NCBI GenBank assembly: GCA_002451555.1
Contig: DKCU01000154.1
Span: 1-56,881 of the forward strand
DNA: 56,881 nt
Reading direction: 5' to 3'
Origin: Candidatus Segatella albertsiae
Lineage (GTDB): Bacteria > Bacteroidota > Bacteroidia > Bacteroidales > Bacteroidaceae
The translations under genes and the position numbers were made by a program. This document shows, in pieces, positions 15,344-24,056 of the stretch (positions within the stretch are counted from its first letter, which is position 1; the number at the start of each line of letters is the position of its first letter). The notes below the pieces were generated by a model that saw nothing but the letters and a program-made list of their open reading frames with translations, was not told the DNA's origin and searched no databases.

Positions 15344-15904
15344 ATGGCTAATAGAACAGGAAATTACTGTGCATTTTATGTGGCAGAACCTTTTAATCAG
15401 AACAATTTAGGGGCATATGCTGCAAGGGATTTTTGCTATTATAATTTATTGAAAGCATGGAAAGCGGCTGATACGAGTTTTCCCTTTGTTGATTCTCATA
15501 ACAAGACTTATTCCGTTCGTGACGGAAGTGATTGGGAGCAAACGTTAAAGCCAAGACTCCACGAGAGATTGAACGCATCAGCAAATGTTGTCTTGTTTTT
15601 GAGCTCAGAAACAAAATATAGCAGAGCCTTGCGAGAGGAGATAGATTATGCCATCAATACCAAAGGTTTTCCTATAATTGTAGTATATCCAGAAATTTAT
15701 ACAAAGGTAGGTGTTCATTCTGCAGCAGGATTTACAACTAAAGTGAAGAACTTATGGGATAAATTACCGGTTTTTAGAGATAATAAGTATAATGTGCCTG
15801 TACTTCATGTGCCCAATGATAAAAGTTTGATAAGGAGTGCTTTGGGAGATGCGGATTTTAGGGTTGCGACAAAAACAACTGCTGATGACTATTTCTATGA
15901 ATGA
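15344..15904 (+). CDS. Thoeris ThsB-like TIR-domain protein 3
   Basis: 186 residues starting 6 nt after the previous gene. NYCAFYVAEPF, the KTYSVRDGSDWEQTLKPRL segment, the strand NVVLFLSSET and RALREEIDYAI (candidate Glu 98/99) match the ThsB TIR-like fold, and it is a different branch from the protein at 12767. Thoeris loci often carry several ThsB genes feeding one effector. Here three TIR-like genes surround a single TM-Macro gene. The last gene of the island: polysaccharide genes start 98 bases later. Confidence 0.7.
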   Translation: MANRTGNYCAFYVAEPFNQNNLGAYAARDFCYYNLLKAWKAADTSFPFVDSHNKTYSVRDGSDWEQTLKPRLHERLNASANVVLFLSSETKYSRALREEIDYAINTKGFPIIVVYPEIYTKVGVHSAAGFTTKVKNLWDKLPVFRDNKYNVPVLHVPNDKSLIRSALGDADFRVATKTTADDYFYE

Positions 15905-16002
15905 TAATATGGTTGTTAGTCTATTTGAAAAAGGTATATTTTGAATTCTGTCTGCCCCATTATTGTCTTTCTGAATGATAGTCTAACTAAAAAGACATAA
16001 CA

Positions 16003-16938
16003 ATGCAACTTTCAATAGTTTCCCCGATATACAAAGGCGAGAAGATGCTCGATGAGCTGGTTCGCCGAATAACAGTGTCTGTTGCTCCGATAACAGATGA
16101 GTATGAAATCATTTTGGTCAATGACCAGTCGCCCGATGACTCATGGAATGTCATCAAGAGAATCTGCAAAGAAGACAAGCATGTGAAAGGCGTGAATCTT
16201 TCACGTAACTTCGGACAGCATTATGCCATAACGGCAGGATTGTCTAAGTCTTCTGGAGAATGGGTCGTGGTCATGGATTGTGACTTGCAGGATAGGCCTG
16301 AGGAAATCCCTAATCTCTATCACAAAGCCATGGAAGGATACGATTCTGTGTTTGCTCAGCGTGTGGAACGACAGGATACTTTTATGAAGCGTCTTTCAAG
16401 TACCATATTCTATAAAGTATTTTCGTTTCTTACAGATTCCAAACAAGATAAAAGTGTGGCCAATTTCGGCATATATCATCGCAAGGTAGTGAATGCTATC
16501 CTTGCCATGGGTGATAGCATCCGCTATTTTCCAATCATGGCTCAATGGGTTGGCTTCAAAAAGTATTATCTTCCCGTCGTTCATGCGGAAAGAGAAATAG
16601 GCAAGTCTTCATATAATTTGTTTAAACTTTTGAAACTTGCAAGCGATAATATGATAGGTTTTTCTGACAAACCTCTTCGCTTGATGCTTCGATTTGGTTT
16701 CTATGTAGTGCTTCTATCCTTACTTTTCGCTTTTTATACATTTGTCAAATGGGCATTAGGTCTGATAGAAGTGGGAGGTTTTACAACCATGACTATCTCC
16801 ATTTGGTTGGCAGTGGGTATCATAACCATGATGATGGGTATCACTGGTATTTATATAGGTAAGATTTATGACCGTGTCAAAGGTCGCCCGATATTTATCA
16901 TCGGTGAAACTTGTAATTTTGAAGACGATTTAGAATGA
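16003..16938 (+). CDS. GT2 polyprenyl-phosphate glycosyltransferase (GtrB/ArnC/DPM1-like)
   Basis: 311 residues. The GT-A domain has NDQSPDDSW, NLSRNFGQHYAITAGL and the metal-binding VMDCDLQDRPEE, the layout of dolichol- or undecaprenyl-phosphate sugar transferases. Two membrane helices near the C terminus (about 228-250 and 263-285) fit the GtrB/ArnC group. It would move a sugar from a nucleotide donor to undecaprenyl phosphate on the cytoplasmic side. Overlaps by 4 bases with the acetyltransferase; the two small EamA proteins downstream could flip the product. Together they make a plausible side-sugar modification cassette. Confidence 0.85.
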   Translation: MQLSIVSPIYKGEKMLDELVRRITVSVAPITDEYEIILVNDQSPDDSWNVIKRICKEDKHVKGVNLSRNFGQHYAITAGLSKSSGEWVVVMDCDLQDRPEEIPNLYHKAMEGYDSVFAQRVERQDTFMKRLSSTIFYKVFSFLTDSKQDKSVANFGIYHRKVVNAILAMGDSIRYFPIMAQWVGFKKYYLPVVHAEREIGKSSYNLFKLLKLASDNMIGFSDKPLRLMLRFGFYVVLLSLLFAFYTFVKWALGLIEVGGFTTMTISIWLAVGIITMMMGITGIYIGKIYDRVKGRPIFIIGETCNFEDDLE

Positions 16939-17630
16939 TAGAACTTGTACAATGGGACTCTGAGAATTTTAATATCAAGGTTGGTAACCTTATATTATCT
17001 GATAATTTGAGCGAACAATCACTTTCGCAAGCAATAAGAGAAGCAAAGGATAAAGATTATGATTTGCTTTATTTGAAAGGTTGTGAATTGCCGACATCTT
17101 GGCTTTCGGATAAGTTCTTGTTGGCAGATCAGAAGGTTGTTTATTCTCAAACGATTAAAGCACATCCTGAGCATCATTCGGAAAATATAATTTCTTTGTT
17201 GGGTGAACCGATGACTAAAGACTTGCTTCAATTGTCATACGAAAGCGGCAAGTATTCTCGGTATCATTTGGATGGAAATTTTTCTCCATCTGTTTTTGAG
17301 ACTCTTTATCGCCTTTGGATGGAACGTTCCTTATCTGGCGATATAGCAACAGATGTATTAGCTTATCAAGATAATGGGCAAGTTTTGGGAATGCTTACTT
17401 ATAAAGGGAATAAGGAAGAGGTGGATGTCGGTATCGTTGCAGTGAATCCCCATGTGTCAGGCAAAGGTGTTGGGTCTAAATTGATGCAAGACTTTCTCTC
17501 TCGTTTTAACGTTGGAACTAAAATTTGTGTAGCAACTCAAAAGTGCAACACTGTGGCTTGTCATTACTATGAGAAGAATGGTTTTCAACAGGAAAATATT
17601 ACTAATATATATCATATTTGGTTGAGATGA
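16935..17630 (+). CDS. GNAT-family N-acetyltransferase
   Basis: 231 residues. The acetyl-CoA binding motif is VNPHVSGKGVGSKLMQ followed by CHYYEKNGFQ, both typical of the GNAT fold's C-terminal half. The N-terminal half resembles WecD-type sugar acetyltransferases, which acetylate an amino-sugar nucleotide, by general shape only. It overlaps genes on both sides by 4 bases (ATGA). Likely modifies the sugar handled by the neighbouring GT2 or made with the aminotransferase at 20182. Confidence 0.8.
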   Translation: MIELVQWDSENFNIKVGNLILSDNLSEQSLSQAIREAKDKDYDLLYLKGCELPTSWLSDKFLLADQKVVYSQTIKAHPEHHSENIISLLGEPMTKDLLQLSYESGKYSRYHLDGNFSPSVFETLYRLWMERSLSGDIATDVLAYQDNGQVLGMLTYKGNKEEVDVGIVAVNPHVSGKGVGSKLMQDFLSRFNVGTKICVATQKCNTVACHYYEKNGFQQENITNIYHIWLR

Positions 17631-17971
17631 AAGGTTGTACTATTAGAAGAACTTTTCTTCTCCTCACGGCTTTTCTCATCTATTCCTGCACTGGTATCTT
17701 CTCGAAGTTGGCTTCGCTGCACGACTTCTTGTCGATTCCCTATATCCTGTACTTCGGATGTGTGATAGGGACATTGGGGCTTTATGCTGTCTTGTGGCAG
17801 AAGGTCTTGTCGTTCATGCCATTGAACAAGGCATTCCTATGTAAGAGCATTTGCATCGTGTTTACTTTGGGGATTTCCTATTGGATGTTTGCTGAAACTA
17901 TCACACTCAACAACATCCTCGGGGCTATTATCATTATCTCAGGTTTAGTTGTATTGACATGGAAGAAATAA
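17627..17971 (+). CDS. Small EamA/SMR-like membrane protein (ArnE-like half)
   Basis: 114 residues from the ATG at 17627, which overlaps the previous stop as ATGA; a start at 17618 is also open. Four hydrophobic helices, with the SMR/EamA feature of a last helix AIIIISGLVVLTWKK. Small four-helix pairs of this kind, such as ArnE/ArnF, flip undecaprenyl-linked sugars as heterodimers. The partner begins within its last codons. Confidence 0.7.
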   Translation: MKGCTIRRTFLLLTAFLIYSCTGIFSKLASLHDFLSIPYILYFGCVIGTLGLYAVLWQKVLSFMPLNKAFLCKSICIVFTLGISYWMFAETITLNNILGAIIIISGLVVLTWKK

Positions 17972-18306
17972 CTTTGTTTTATATATTGGTAGTGACAGGG
18001 ATATTCCTGTCGGCTTGCAGTCAACTGCTCTTGAAGAAGAGTGCGGACAGGGAACATCGGAGCTTTCTTCGCTCCATGCTCAACTGGCGTGTGATTACAG
18101 CCTATGGCATCTTCTTCGGCTCGCTGCTCGTCAATATCACAGCCATGAGCAAAGGGGTGAAGCTGAAGGATATGCCGATATTGGAATCCTTGGGATATGT
18201 CTTCGTTCCGTTGCTGTCCTATATGGTGCTGAAGGAGGAAATCACCAAGCGCACCTTGGTGAGTATCGTCTTGATACTCATCGGTATCTATGTTTTTTAT
18301 CAGTAA
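17959..18306 (+). CDS. Small EamA/SMR-like membrane protein (ArnF-like half)
   Basis: 115 residues, four helices, ending in VLKEEITKRTLVSIVLILIG, the conserved glutamate-containing third and fourth helix region of EamA/SMR proteins. It overlaps its partner by 13 bases, which indicates equimolar synthesis and a heterodimer. Inferred role: carry the lipid-linked sugar made by the GT2 enzyme at 16003 across the membrane. Confidence 0.7.
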   Translation: MEEITLFYILVVTGIFLSACSQLLLKKSADREHRSFLRSMLNWRVITAYGIFFGSLLVNITAMSKGVKLKDMPILESLGYVFVPLLSYMVLKEEITKRTLVSIVLILIGIYVFYQ

Positions 18307-18340
18307 AAATACAGTTGTTTCAAAAAAATATAGAAAAATA

Positions 18341-18372
18341 TTTGCAAGTTTCAAGGAAAAACTTTACTTTTG
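18341..18372 (+). promoter_or_regulatory. Promoter of the toxin-antitoxin pair
   Basis: TTTG at 18341-18344, 20-nt spacer, TACTTTTG at 18365-18372, 30 nt before the antitoxin start. Confidence 0.65.
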
Positions 18373-18401
18373 CGGTAAATAAACTTTAAAAAGGATATAT
18401 T

Positions 18402-18692
18402 ATGTTATTGACAAGTAATGTAACAGAATCTAGAGCTGTTCCTTATTGGAATCAGGTGAAAGACTTGAGCGATGAGGATAAAGTCTTGCTTATAGCAAAG
18501 TTATCTGCTTCTATTGTTGCTGAAAGAGGAGAATTTGTGGATGAGCTTGAGGCTGAGAAAATGGCTCATGCCTTTCCTAAGGATTTGATGCAACGAGTGG
18601 TCGAATATGCTTCCGCAGAGAATAAGGCAGGTAAGGGTATTCCTCATTCAGAAGTAAAGAATCTTGTGTTGGAGAGGTTGGGATGGAAATAA
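18402..18692 (+). CDS. Antitoxin of a ParE/RelE-type module
   Basis: 96 residues, acidic and helical, with no clear DNA-binding family. The middle contains LSDEDKVLLIAKLSASI, as in small addiction-module proteins. It is first in a two-gene unit with its own promoter and terminator and overlaps the toxin gene by 10 bases, the usual antitoxin-toxin order. Expected role: bind and neutralise the toxin and repress the operon. Confidence 0.65.
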   Translation: MLLTSNVTESRAVPYWNQVKDLSDEDKVLLIAKLSASIVAERGEFVDELEAEKMAHAFPKDLMQRVVEYASAENKAGKGIPHSEVKNLVLERLGWK

Positions 18693-19015
18693 AATGGTCA
18701 GAACTTGCTTCTCGGCAACTTGGCGATATAGTCGAGTATGTCGGAAATGAATATGGGCGGACTGTAGCCTTAAGAACCTTGGACAAAATAACTTCCAAGG
18801 TTCAGGGATTATTGAAATTTCCTGAAAGTGGCAGATTGGACCGAGAGTATTCTACTAAGACTCATGTTGTACGTCATGTCTTGGCTGGTCCCAATATTAT
18901 CTATTATTTTGTGGATAATGATGTCATTGAAGTAATGTTGTTGGCTCATTGTAAGATGTCAAACCAAAAAGTTGTTGCTATGATAAAACGCTTTTTGGAG
19001 CATTATGAAAAATAA
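18683..19015 (+). CDS. ParE/RelE-superfamily toxin
   Basis: 110 residues with the family pattern: IKWSELASRQLGDIVEYV at the N terminus, the FPESGR turn, and the strand pair VVRHVLAGPNIIYYFVDN. The N-terminal helix and the GR/RHV region place it nearer ParE (gyrase inhibitors) than RelE. It sits in the polysaccharide locus and could stabilise that variable region. Activity is not demonstrated by the sequence. Confidence 0.75.
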   Translation: MEIKWSELASRQLGDIVEYVGNEYGRTVALRTLDKITSKVQGLLKFPESGRLDREYSTKTHVVRHVLAGPNIIYYFVDNDVIEVMLLAHCKMSNQKVVAMIKRFLEHYEK

Positions 19016-19032
19016 AAATTGAATTTCGGTTT

Positions 19033-19064
19033 GTTTATGCGCTGTTAATGAATAGCGCATAAAC
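19033..19064 (+). terminator. Terminator of the toxin-antitoxin operon
   Basis: GTTTATGCGCT (19033-19043) pairs perfectly with AGCGCATAAAC (19054-19064) around a 10-nt loop, followed by ATTTTTG. Confidence 0.8.
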
Positions 19065-19124
19065 ATTTTTGCATTGCGAAAACATCTGCTACTTTGTTGT
19101 AACTTATTTCTTAATATTGAGAAA

Positions 19125-20154
19125 ATGAATCATCGTTCATTTCATTTGACATTGCACGATACTGCCATTTTGAAAGGTATCGCTATCTGTGCGATGTTGG
19201 TGCATCATCTTTTTTATGAAAACCCTGAGTATGGTAGTGTCGTTTGGCATTGTGCTCTGCTGGGAAAAGTGTGTGTTGCCATCTTCCTGTTTCTGTCGGG
19301 ATTTGGATTGACGTTTCAATTTGGCAAGATACCGATTCAAAGGCTAAATGCTAATTCGGGGGGGGCAAATTCTACGCTTCCTGTTGAGAAGATTTGTGAA
19401 ATTCTATCTTAACTATTGGGTCATATTCCTTATTTTTGTACCAATAGGTGTCTTCTGGTTTGATAGACCACTTTCAGCCGCTTATGGCGAACATGTGAAT
19501 ATTCCTTTTGCTCTTGTAAAAGATATTCTTGGATTGCAAAAGTATCATTCTTACAATATGACATGGTGGTTTAACCAAATCATTATCATTCTGTGGCTCG
19601 CATTTCCTATGTTGTTCGGATTGGTCAAGAATAGATATTCTGCATTGCCCTTGTTGCTTGTGGCAGTAGTTTGGTTTCCTGCCAATGCGCTTGCTTTCTT
19701 GTTGGGCATCTATGTGGCTTGTTATCGTGAGCAGATAGGAGAAGTCTTGCAAACATTTAATGTGGTGCTTGCGATAACTTTCCTGTTGATGCTTTTGACG
19801 CTACTTTGCTTGAATCGTGAATGTGGATATATCAATTGCCTAGCAAGTATCAAGGCAGACCCTTATGTAGCGATGTTGTTGTCGGTAATCGTAGCCGTCT
19901 TGACAAAGAGGCTATCCTTTCAATTTCCTATTTTGGCTTATTTAGGCAAGCATTCGATGAATATGTATATGGTACATACTTTTATTTTTGCCTATTTCTT
20001 TCACTCTTTCATTTATGGCTTTAAGTATCCATTGTTGATATTCGTGGCATTGCTCCTTTCTTCGCTTGCGGTATCCGTCATATTGGAATATGCTAAGCGT
20101 AGATTGGGCTTCTATTCTTTGATAAATTATATATCAAGCAAACTTTCTGCTTGA
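19125..20154 (+). pseudogene. Acyltransferase family 3 membrane protein, frameshifted at a G8 tract
   Basis: The first frame from ATG 19125 (the upstream TTG at 19074 is less likely) shows the acyltransferase-3 start: LHDTAILKGIAICAMLVHHLF, with the catalytic-type histidines, then membrane helices. It goes out of frame at eight G residues (19338-19345) and would end at 19412. The continuation lies in the next frame (GGQILRFLLRRFVKFYLNYW to 20154) with the remaining helices. Seven Gs restore one frame of about 342 residues, the normal size for enzymes that O-acylate surface sugars. The G8 may be a phase-variable OFF state or a sequencing error. Confidence 0.8.
19338..19345 (+). repeat. G8 homopolymer in acyltransferase gene
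   Basis: Eight consecutive G residues at the exact point where the reading frame is lost. Seven would restore it. Confidence 0.9.
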
Positions 20155-20181
20155 TCTTTATATCGTAAAATTTTTAAAATC

Positions 20182-21328
20182 ATGACAATGATTCCATTTA
20201 ATAAGCCTTACCTCACCGGTAAGGAAGCTCATTACATGTATAAGGCAGTCTTCACTGGCAAGCTGTCGGGTAACGGTTATTTTACCAAGAAGTGCCAGGA
20301 TTATTTCGAGAAGCGTTATGGTTTCAAGAAGTGCTTGCTCACCACCTCGGGCTCGGATGCCTTGGAGATGTGCGCCATGCTCTGCGAGTTGAAACCGGGT
20401 GATGAGGTCATCGTGCCTTCCTATACCTTCGTTTCAACGGCTTTGGCATTCTTGCGTGAGGGTGCCAAGGTGATTTTCGCCGACTCCATGGATGGCAACC
20501 CTAATCTCGATGCGGAGAGGTTGGAGAGCTTGATTACTCCTCGTACTCGTGTCATCGCTCCTGTGCATTATGCAGGTGTGGCTTGTGACATGGATGCCAT
20601 CATGGCGGTGGCAGAGAAGCATAATCTCCTCGTGGTGGAGGATGCAGCACAAGCCATCGACTCCTTCTACAAGGGCAAGCCATGTGGGGGGGGTAGGTCA
20701 TTTGGGAGCCTTCTCGTTTCATGAGACCAAGAACATCACCGCTGGTGGCGAGGGTGGATTGCTTACCATCAACGACGAGCGTTTCATCCGTCGTGCTGAG
20801 ATAATCTGGGAGAAAGGTACCAATCGTGCCGAGTTCTTCCGTGGTGCAGTCAACAAGTATGGTTGGGTGGATATGGGCTCTTCGTTCCTTCCTGCCGAAA
20901 TCAATGCCGCCTTCCTCTGGGCTCAGTTGGAAAACCTCGATGATATTCAGACTAAGCGCAAGAAACTATGGGAACAGTATTTCGTAGGGTTGCAGACCTT
21001 GGCTGGGCAAGGTTTCTTCCGTTTGCCTCAGATACCAAGCTACGCCACCAACAATGCGCACATGTTTTATATTGTGTGTCGTAATTTGGAGGAACGTTCG
21101 GGCTTGATCAAGTTCTTGAAGGAGCATGACGTGATGGCTCCGTTCCATTATTTGGCTTTGCACAAGAGCGAGTACTATCTCAACCATTTCAAGGAGCGTC
21201 CTGAATTGCCAAACTGCGATATGTATGCCGACTGCTTGGTGCGCATGCCTATGTTCTATGAATTGGAGTTGGAGCAGGTGGATTACATCTGTGGGTTGAT
21301 CAAGGAGTATTATTCTACGAAATCTTAA
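20182..21328 (+). pseudogene. DegT/DnrJ/EryC1 sugar aminotransferase (WecE-like), frameshifted at a G8 tract
   Basis: The first frame (FNKPYLTGKE, then SGSDALEMCAMLC, PGDEVIVPSYTFVSTA, VEDAAQAIDS) is a PLP-dependent sugar aminotransferase of WecE type, which makes amino sugars from keto-sugar nucleotides. The frame breaks in KGKPCGG at eight Gs (20686-20693) and would stop at 20724. The other frame resumes with GHLGAFSFHETKNITAGGEGG, which includes the PLP-lysine, and runs to 21328. Seven Gs give one intact protein of about 381 residues. The same tract length and direction of shift occurs in the gene just upstream. Confidence 0.88.
20686..20693 (+). repeat. G8 homopolymer in aminotransferase gene
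   Basis: Eight Gs at the frame break. Seven would put the PLP-binding lysine region back in frame. Confidence 0.9.
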
Positions 21329-21331
21329 GGT

Positions 21332-22891
21332 ATGGTTACATCATTGTGGGACAATAAGAGCATGAAGGCATTCGTCTTCATGCTTTCAGTCTTTGTCAGT
21401 TTGAGTTTTTATCTGTGGGGCGTTACGCTCACTGATAACTATTTCTGGATTTACTCGTGCAAGGAAGCTCAGGAGATGGTGATGTGCTTGTTGTCTCTTC
21501 TCGGCATGAAGGCTTGGTTCTCAACTTTTGGCTTTACTCTGCTGTCACAACGTATCTTGGCTTGGGGCTTGAATCTATTGACTCTTCTCATCCCTTATTT
21601 TGGCTTGTTGAAAAGGAGTGAACGAAGCAAGTATGTTTATTATCTTTGTGGGGCGTTGATTGTCATGGGACCTGGCATTGCCAAATGTTGTACTCCCGAT
21701 AATTTTACCTCCGTTCTGTTGGCAATTGCTATTGTGTCCTTTGTTAGGATGTTGGGCAACAATCGTTTCTTGTGGTTTGTTGTGTTGAGTATCTCTACGG
21801 TGTTATTGATAGCAGCTCGTTTTCCAAATGTCGTTATTGTTCCGTTGATAGCATTGTTCATGTTGTTGCTTGGAGGCAAGAATAGAATTACGCGATGGAA
21901 ATATGCTTTGGGATATGTGGTATTGTCGTTGGTATTGTATTGGGGAGTCATGACCTTGCTGTTGGGTGAGACCAACTGCTTTTCTCTGTTGGCAGATTCC
22001 TTTGCCAAGGAAACTGGTAATGTGAATGGTCGTCATACGATGGTGGGATTGTTGCTGCGTTATTGCAAGTCTATTCTGCTGGCAATGATAGCTTTTGTCG
22101 GTATAGTGATTGCTTGCTATGCCAATAGACGTTTCTTTGCCCAAAAGCAGAAATTGGGGATTGCAGTGAGCATCTTGTTTGGGTCGATTTTATGTTATGG
22201 CATCTTGGGCAGAATCGGCGAGAAGTTTCATAGTTGGCCTGTATGTGTGGCACCTTTGGTTAGCTTACCTTTGTTTTATGTTGCCTACACGGCTCATCGT
22301 GCTAAAGAATGGAGGACGGTATGGCTATGTTTGTTCTTGGGAATGGTCATTTATGTACCTTCCGCAGGAAGTGACACTGGATTCCAAAAGTCATTGATGG
22401 TGGCAAGTGGTATCTTACCTGTCGCTGCTGTATATGTTAGGAAGACGATCAAGCAAATGACGAATGTCAAGTTGGCTCTTGGCATCATGATTGTGACTTC
22501 GCTCTTGATGTATAACGATGGCATCTGTGCCAACAATTCGATGTCCTCAGATTCCAAGTTGCAAGGTGTTTTATTGCCGAAATGGCAATTGGAATCCAAT
22601 CAGAAAATCAAGCAGGACTTGAAACCTTGGTTTAAGATGAATCATATGGTGTTTTATGGTTTAGAGGCTCATTATTGGTATTTTTACACGGATAGCAAAC
22701 CGATGTACAATCCTGGATTCTGGATGCTCCAAGATGAGAAGGTGGCATTGGGAAAGGCTGTAGAGGCAGTGAAAAGTGACAAGGATGCCGTTTTGGTGGA
22801 TTTCACTCATTCCGATAAGGATTATTTCATAAAGCAAGGTCTCAAACAGGTTGTGGATGGAGATAAGTTTAGTATCTATTCTATTAAATAA
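21332..22891 (+). CDS. Polytopic membrane protein, GT-C-like
   Basis: 519 residues with about eleven hydrophobic helices in the first 400 and a polar C-terminal domain of about 100 residues (from KWQLESNQKIKQDL to the end). An early extracytoplasmic loop has TDNYFWIYSCKEAQE. The design resembles GT-C glycosyltransferases that use lipid-phosphate sugars on the outer face of the inner membrane, but no diagnostic motif is certain. It starts 4 bases after the aminotransferase. It may use the lipid-linked sugar supplied by the GT2/EamA cassette at 16003. Confidence 0.6.
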   Translation: MVTSLWDNKSMKAFVFMLSVFVSLSFYLWGVTLTDNYFWIYSCKEAQEMVMCLLSLLGMKAWFSTFGFTLLSQRILAWGLNLLTLLIPYFGLLKRSERSKYVYYLCGALIVMGPGIAKCCTPDNFTSVLLAIAIVSFVRMLGNNRFLWFVVLSISTVLLIAARFPNVVIVPLIALFMLLLGGKNRITRWKYALGYVVLSLVLYWGVMTLLLGETNCFSLLADSFAKETGNVNGRHTMVGLLLRYCKSILLAMIAFVGIVIACYANRRFFAQKQKLGIAVSILFGSILCYGILGRIGEKFHSWPVCVAPLVSLPLFYVAYTAHRAKEWRTVWLCLFLGMVIYVPSAGSDTGFQKSLMVASGILPVAAVYVRKTIKQMTNVKLALGIMIVTSLLMYNDGICANNSMSSDSKLQGVLLPKWQLESNQKIKQDLKPWFKMNHMVFYGLEAHYWYFYTDSKPMYNPGFWMLQDEKVALGKAVEAVKSDKDAVLVDFTHSDKDYFIKQGLKQVVDGDKFSIYSIK

Positions 22892-22922
22892 TGCAGTCTT
22901 ACATGGTCAAAAATATCAGAAT

Positions 22923-22949
22923 GGTTGGCAAGATGATGTCTTGCCAACC
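22923..22949 (+). terminator. Perfect 11-bp hairpin before the GT4 gene
   Basis: GGTTGGCAAGA (22923-22933), TGATG loop, TCTTGCCAACC (22939-22949), followed by a T-rich stretch up to the next start codon at 22968. It has the form of an intrinsic terminator inside an otherwise continuous operon, the sort of site UpxY-type antitermination could override. Confidence 0.7.
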
Positions 22950-22967
22950 CTCTACCGTTTTATTTTT

Positions 22968-24008
22968 ATGTCTAAAGTTTTAATGGTTGGCTCTGCCGAG
23001 CAGAGCGGTGGTGGCGTGGCGAGTGTGCTGCGCCTGATGAAGACCATGCCGTTTTGGAAGAAATACCAGTGCGGATGGCTCGGTACGCAGATACAGCGTG
23101 GTTATGGTGTGAAGCTTTGGTATGCCCTGAAGGCATACGCCAAGGCGTTGTTTACGATATGGCGGTATGACATCGTGCATTTCCATACGGTGCCAGACAA
23201 GATTTGCTTGGTTATCCAAATGCCTGTGCTGCTGTTGGCATTGCTGGGCAGGAAGAAGATTGTCATGCAGATCCACATGGGAAACCAGTTGGAGGAGCAT
23301 ACGCATAACAATTTTTTCTTCTGGTGCTTGAATCGGGCTGACTGTGTGGTCTTGTTGGCTAAGAAATGGCAAAGGCTCTTTGCTGAGCTATATCCGATGG
23401 TCAGGGTGAGGACGGCTGTGATTTACAATGCTTGTGCGCCGACTCCTGCCGTGGACTATTCCATCAAGGAGAAGAGTATCATCTTCGCTGCGTTCTTGAA
23501 CGACAACAAGCATCCAGACTTGCTCTTGAAGGCTTGGAAGGCATTAAGGGATGATTATCCTGACTGGCATGTTACCATCATGGGAAATGGGGAGGTGGAA
23601 CGATTCCAAACCATGGCGCATGAGATGGGACTGGATGATAGCGTGACCTTTACGGGCTATATCACTGGTAAGCAAAAGGAGGATGTTTGGAACAAGGCAA
23701 GCATCTACTGTATGTGCTCACGCCACGAGGGATTCCCGATGGTGGTGCTGGAGGCTTGGGCAAGAGGCATCGCCGTGGTGACAACTCCTGTGGGTGGTCT
23801 TCCTGATGTCATCGAAGAGGGAAAGAACTGCCTGACTTTTCCTTTCGGTGATGCCGAAGCCTTGTCGAAACAATTGCGTAGGCTGATGGATTCTGCTGTA
23901 CTCAGAAGAGATATGGCTGAGTACTCCAAAATCTTTGGCGAGGAAAAGTTTGCGCCAAAGAAAATCAACGAGAGTATTGAAAAGTTGTATGGCGAAATCC
24001 TAAGATAA
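22968..24008 (+). CDS. GT4-family glycosyltransferase
   Basis: 346 residues from the ATG at 22968 (MSKVLMVGSAEQSGGGV); a longer frame from 22851 would run back through the hairpin and the previous gene. GT-B fold: N-terminal GGV glycine loop; C-terminal SRHEGFPMVVLEAWARGIAVV with the EX7E pattern (HEGFPMVVLE) and GGLPDVI. It transfers an activated sugar with retention of configuration, in the cytoplasm, during assembly of the polysaccharide repeat unit. Sugar and acceptor are not predictable from sequence. Confidence 0.88.
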   Translation: MSKVLMVGSAEQSGGGVASVLRLMKTMPFWKKYQCGWLGTQIQRGYGVKLWYALKAYAKALFTIWRYDIVHFHTVPDKICLVIQMPVLLLALLGRKKIVMQIHMGNQLEEHTHNNFFFWCLNRADCVVLLAKKWQRLFAELYPMVRVRTAVIYNACAPTPAVDYSIKEKSIIFAAFLNDNKHPDLLLKAWKALRDDYPDWHVTIMGNGEVERFQTMAHEMGLDDSVTFTGYITGKQKEDVWNKASIYCMCSRHEGFPMVVLEAWARGIAVVTTPVGGLPDVIEEGKNCLTFPFGDAEALSKQLRRLMDSAVLRRDMAEYSKIFGEEKFAPKKINESIEKLYGEILR

Positions 24009-24056
24009 GAAATAGGTTCTTATTGCTGAACTTTTTTTCTTTTGTAAAAACTATTT

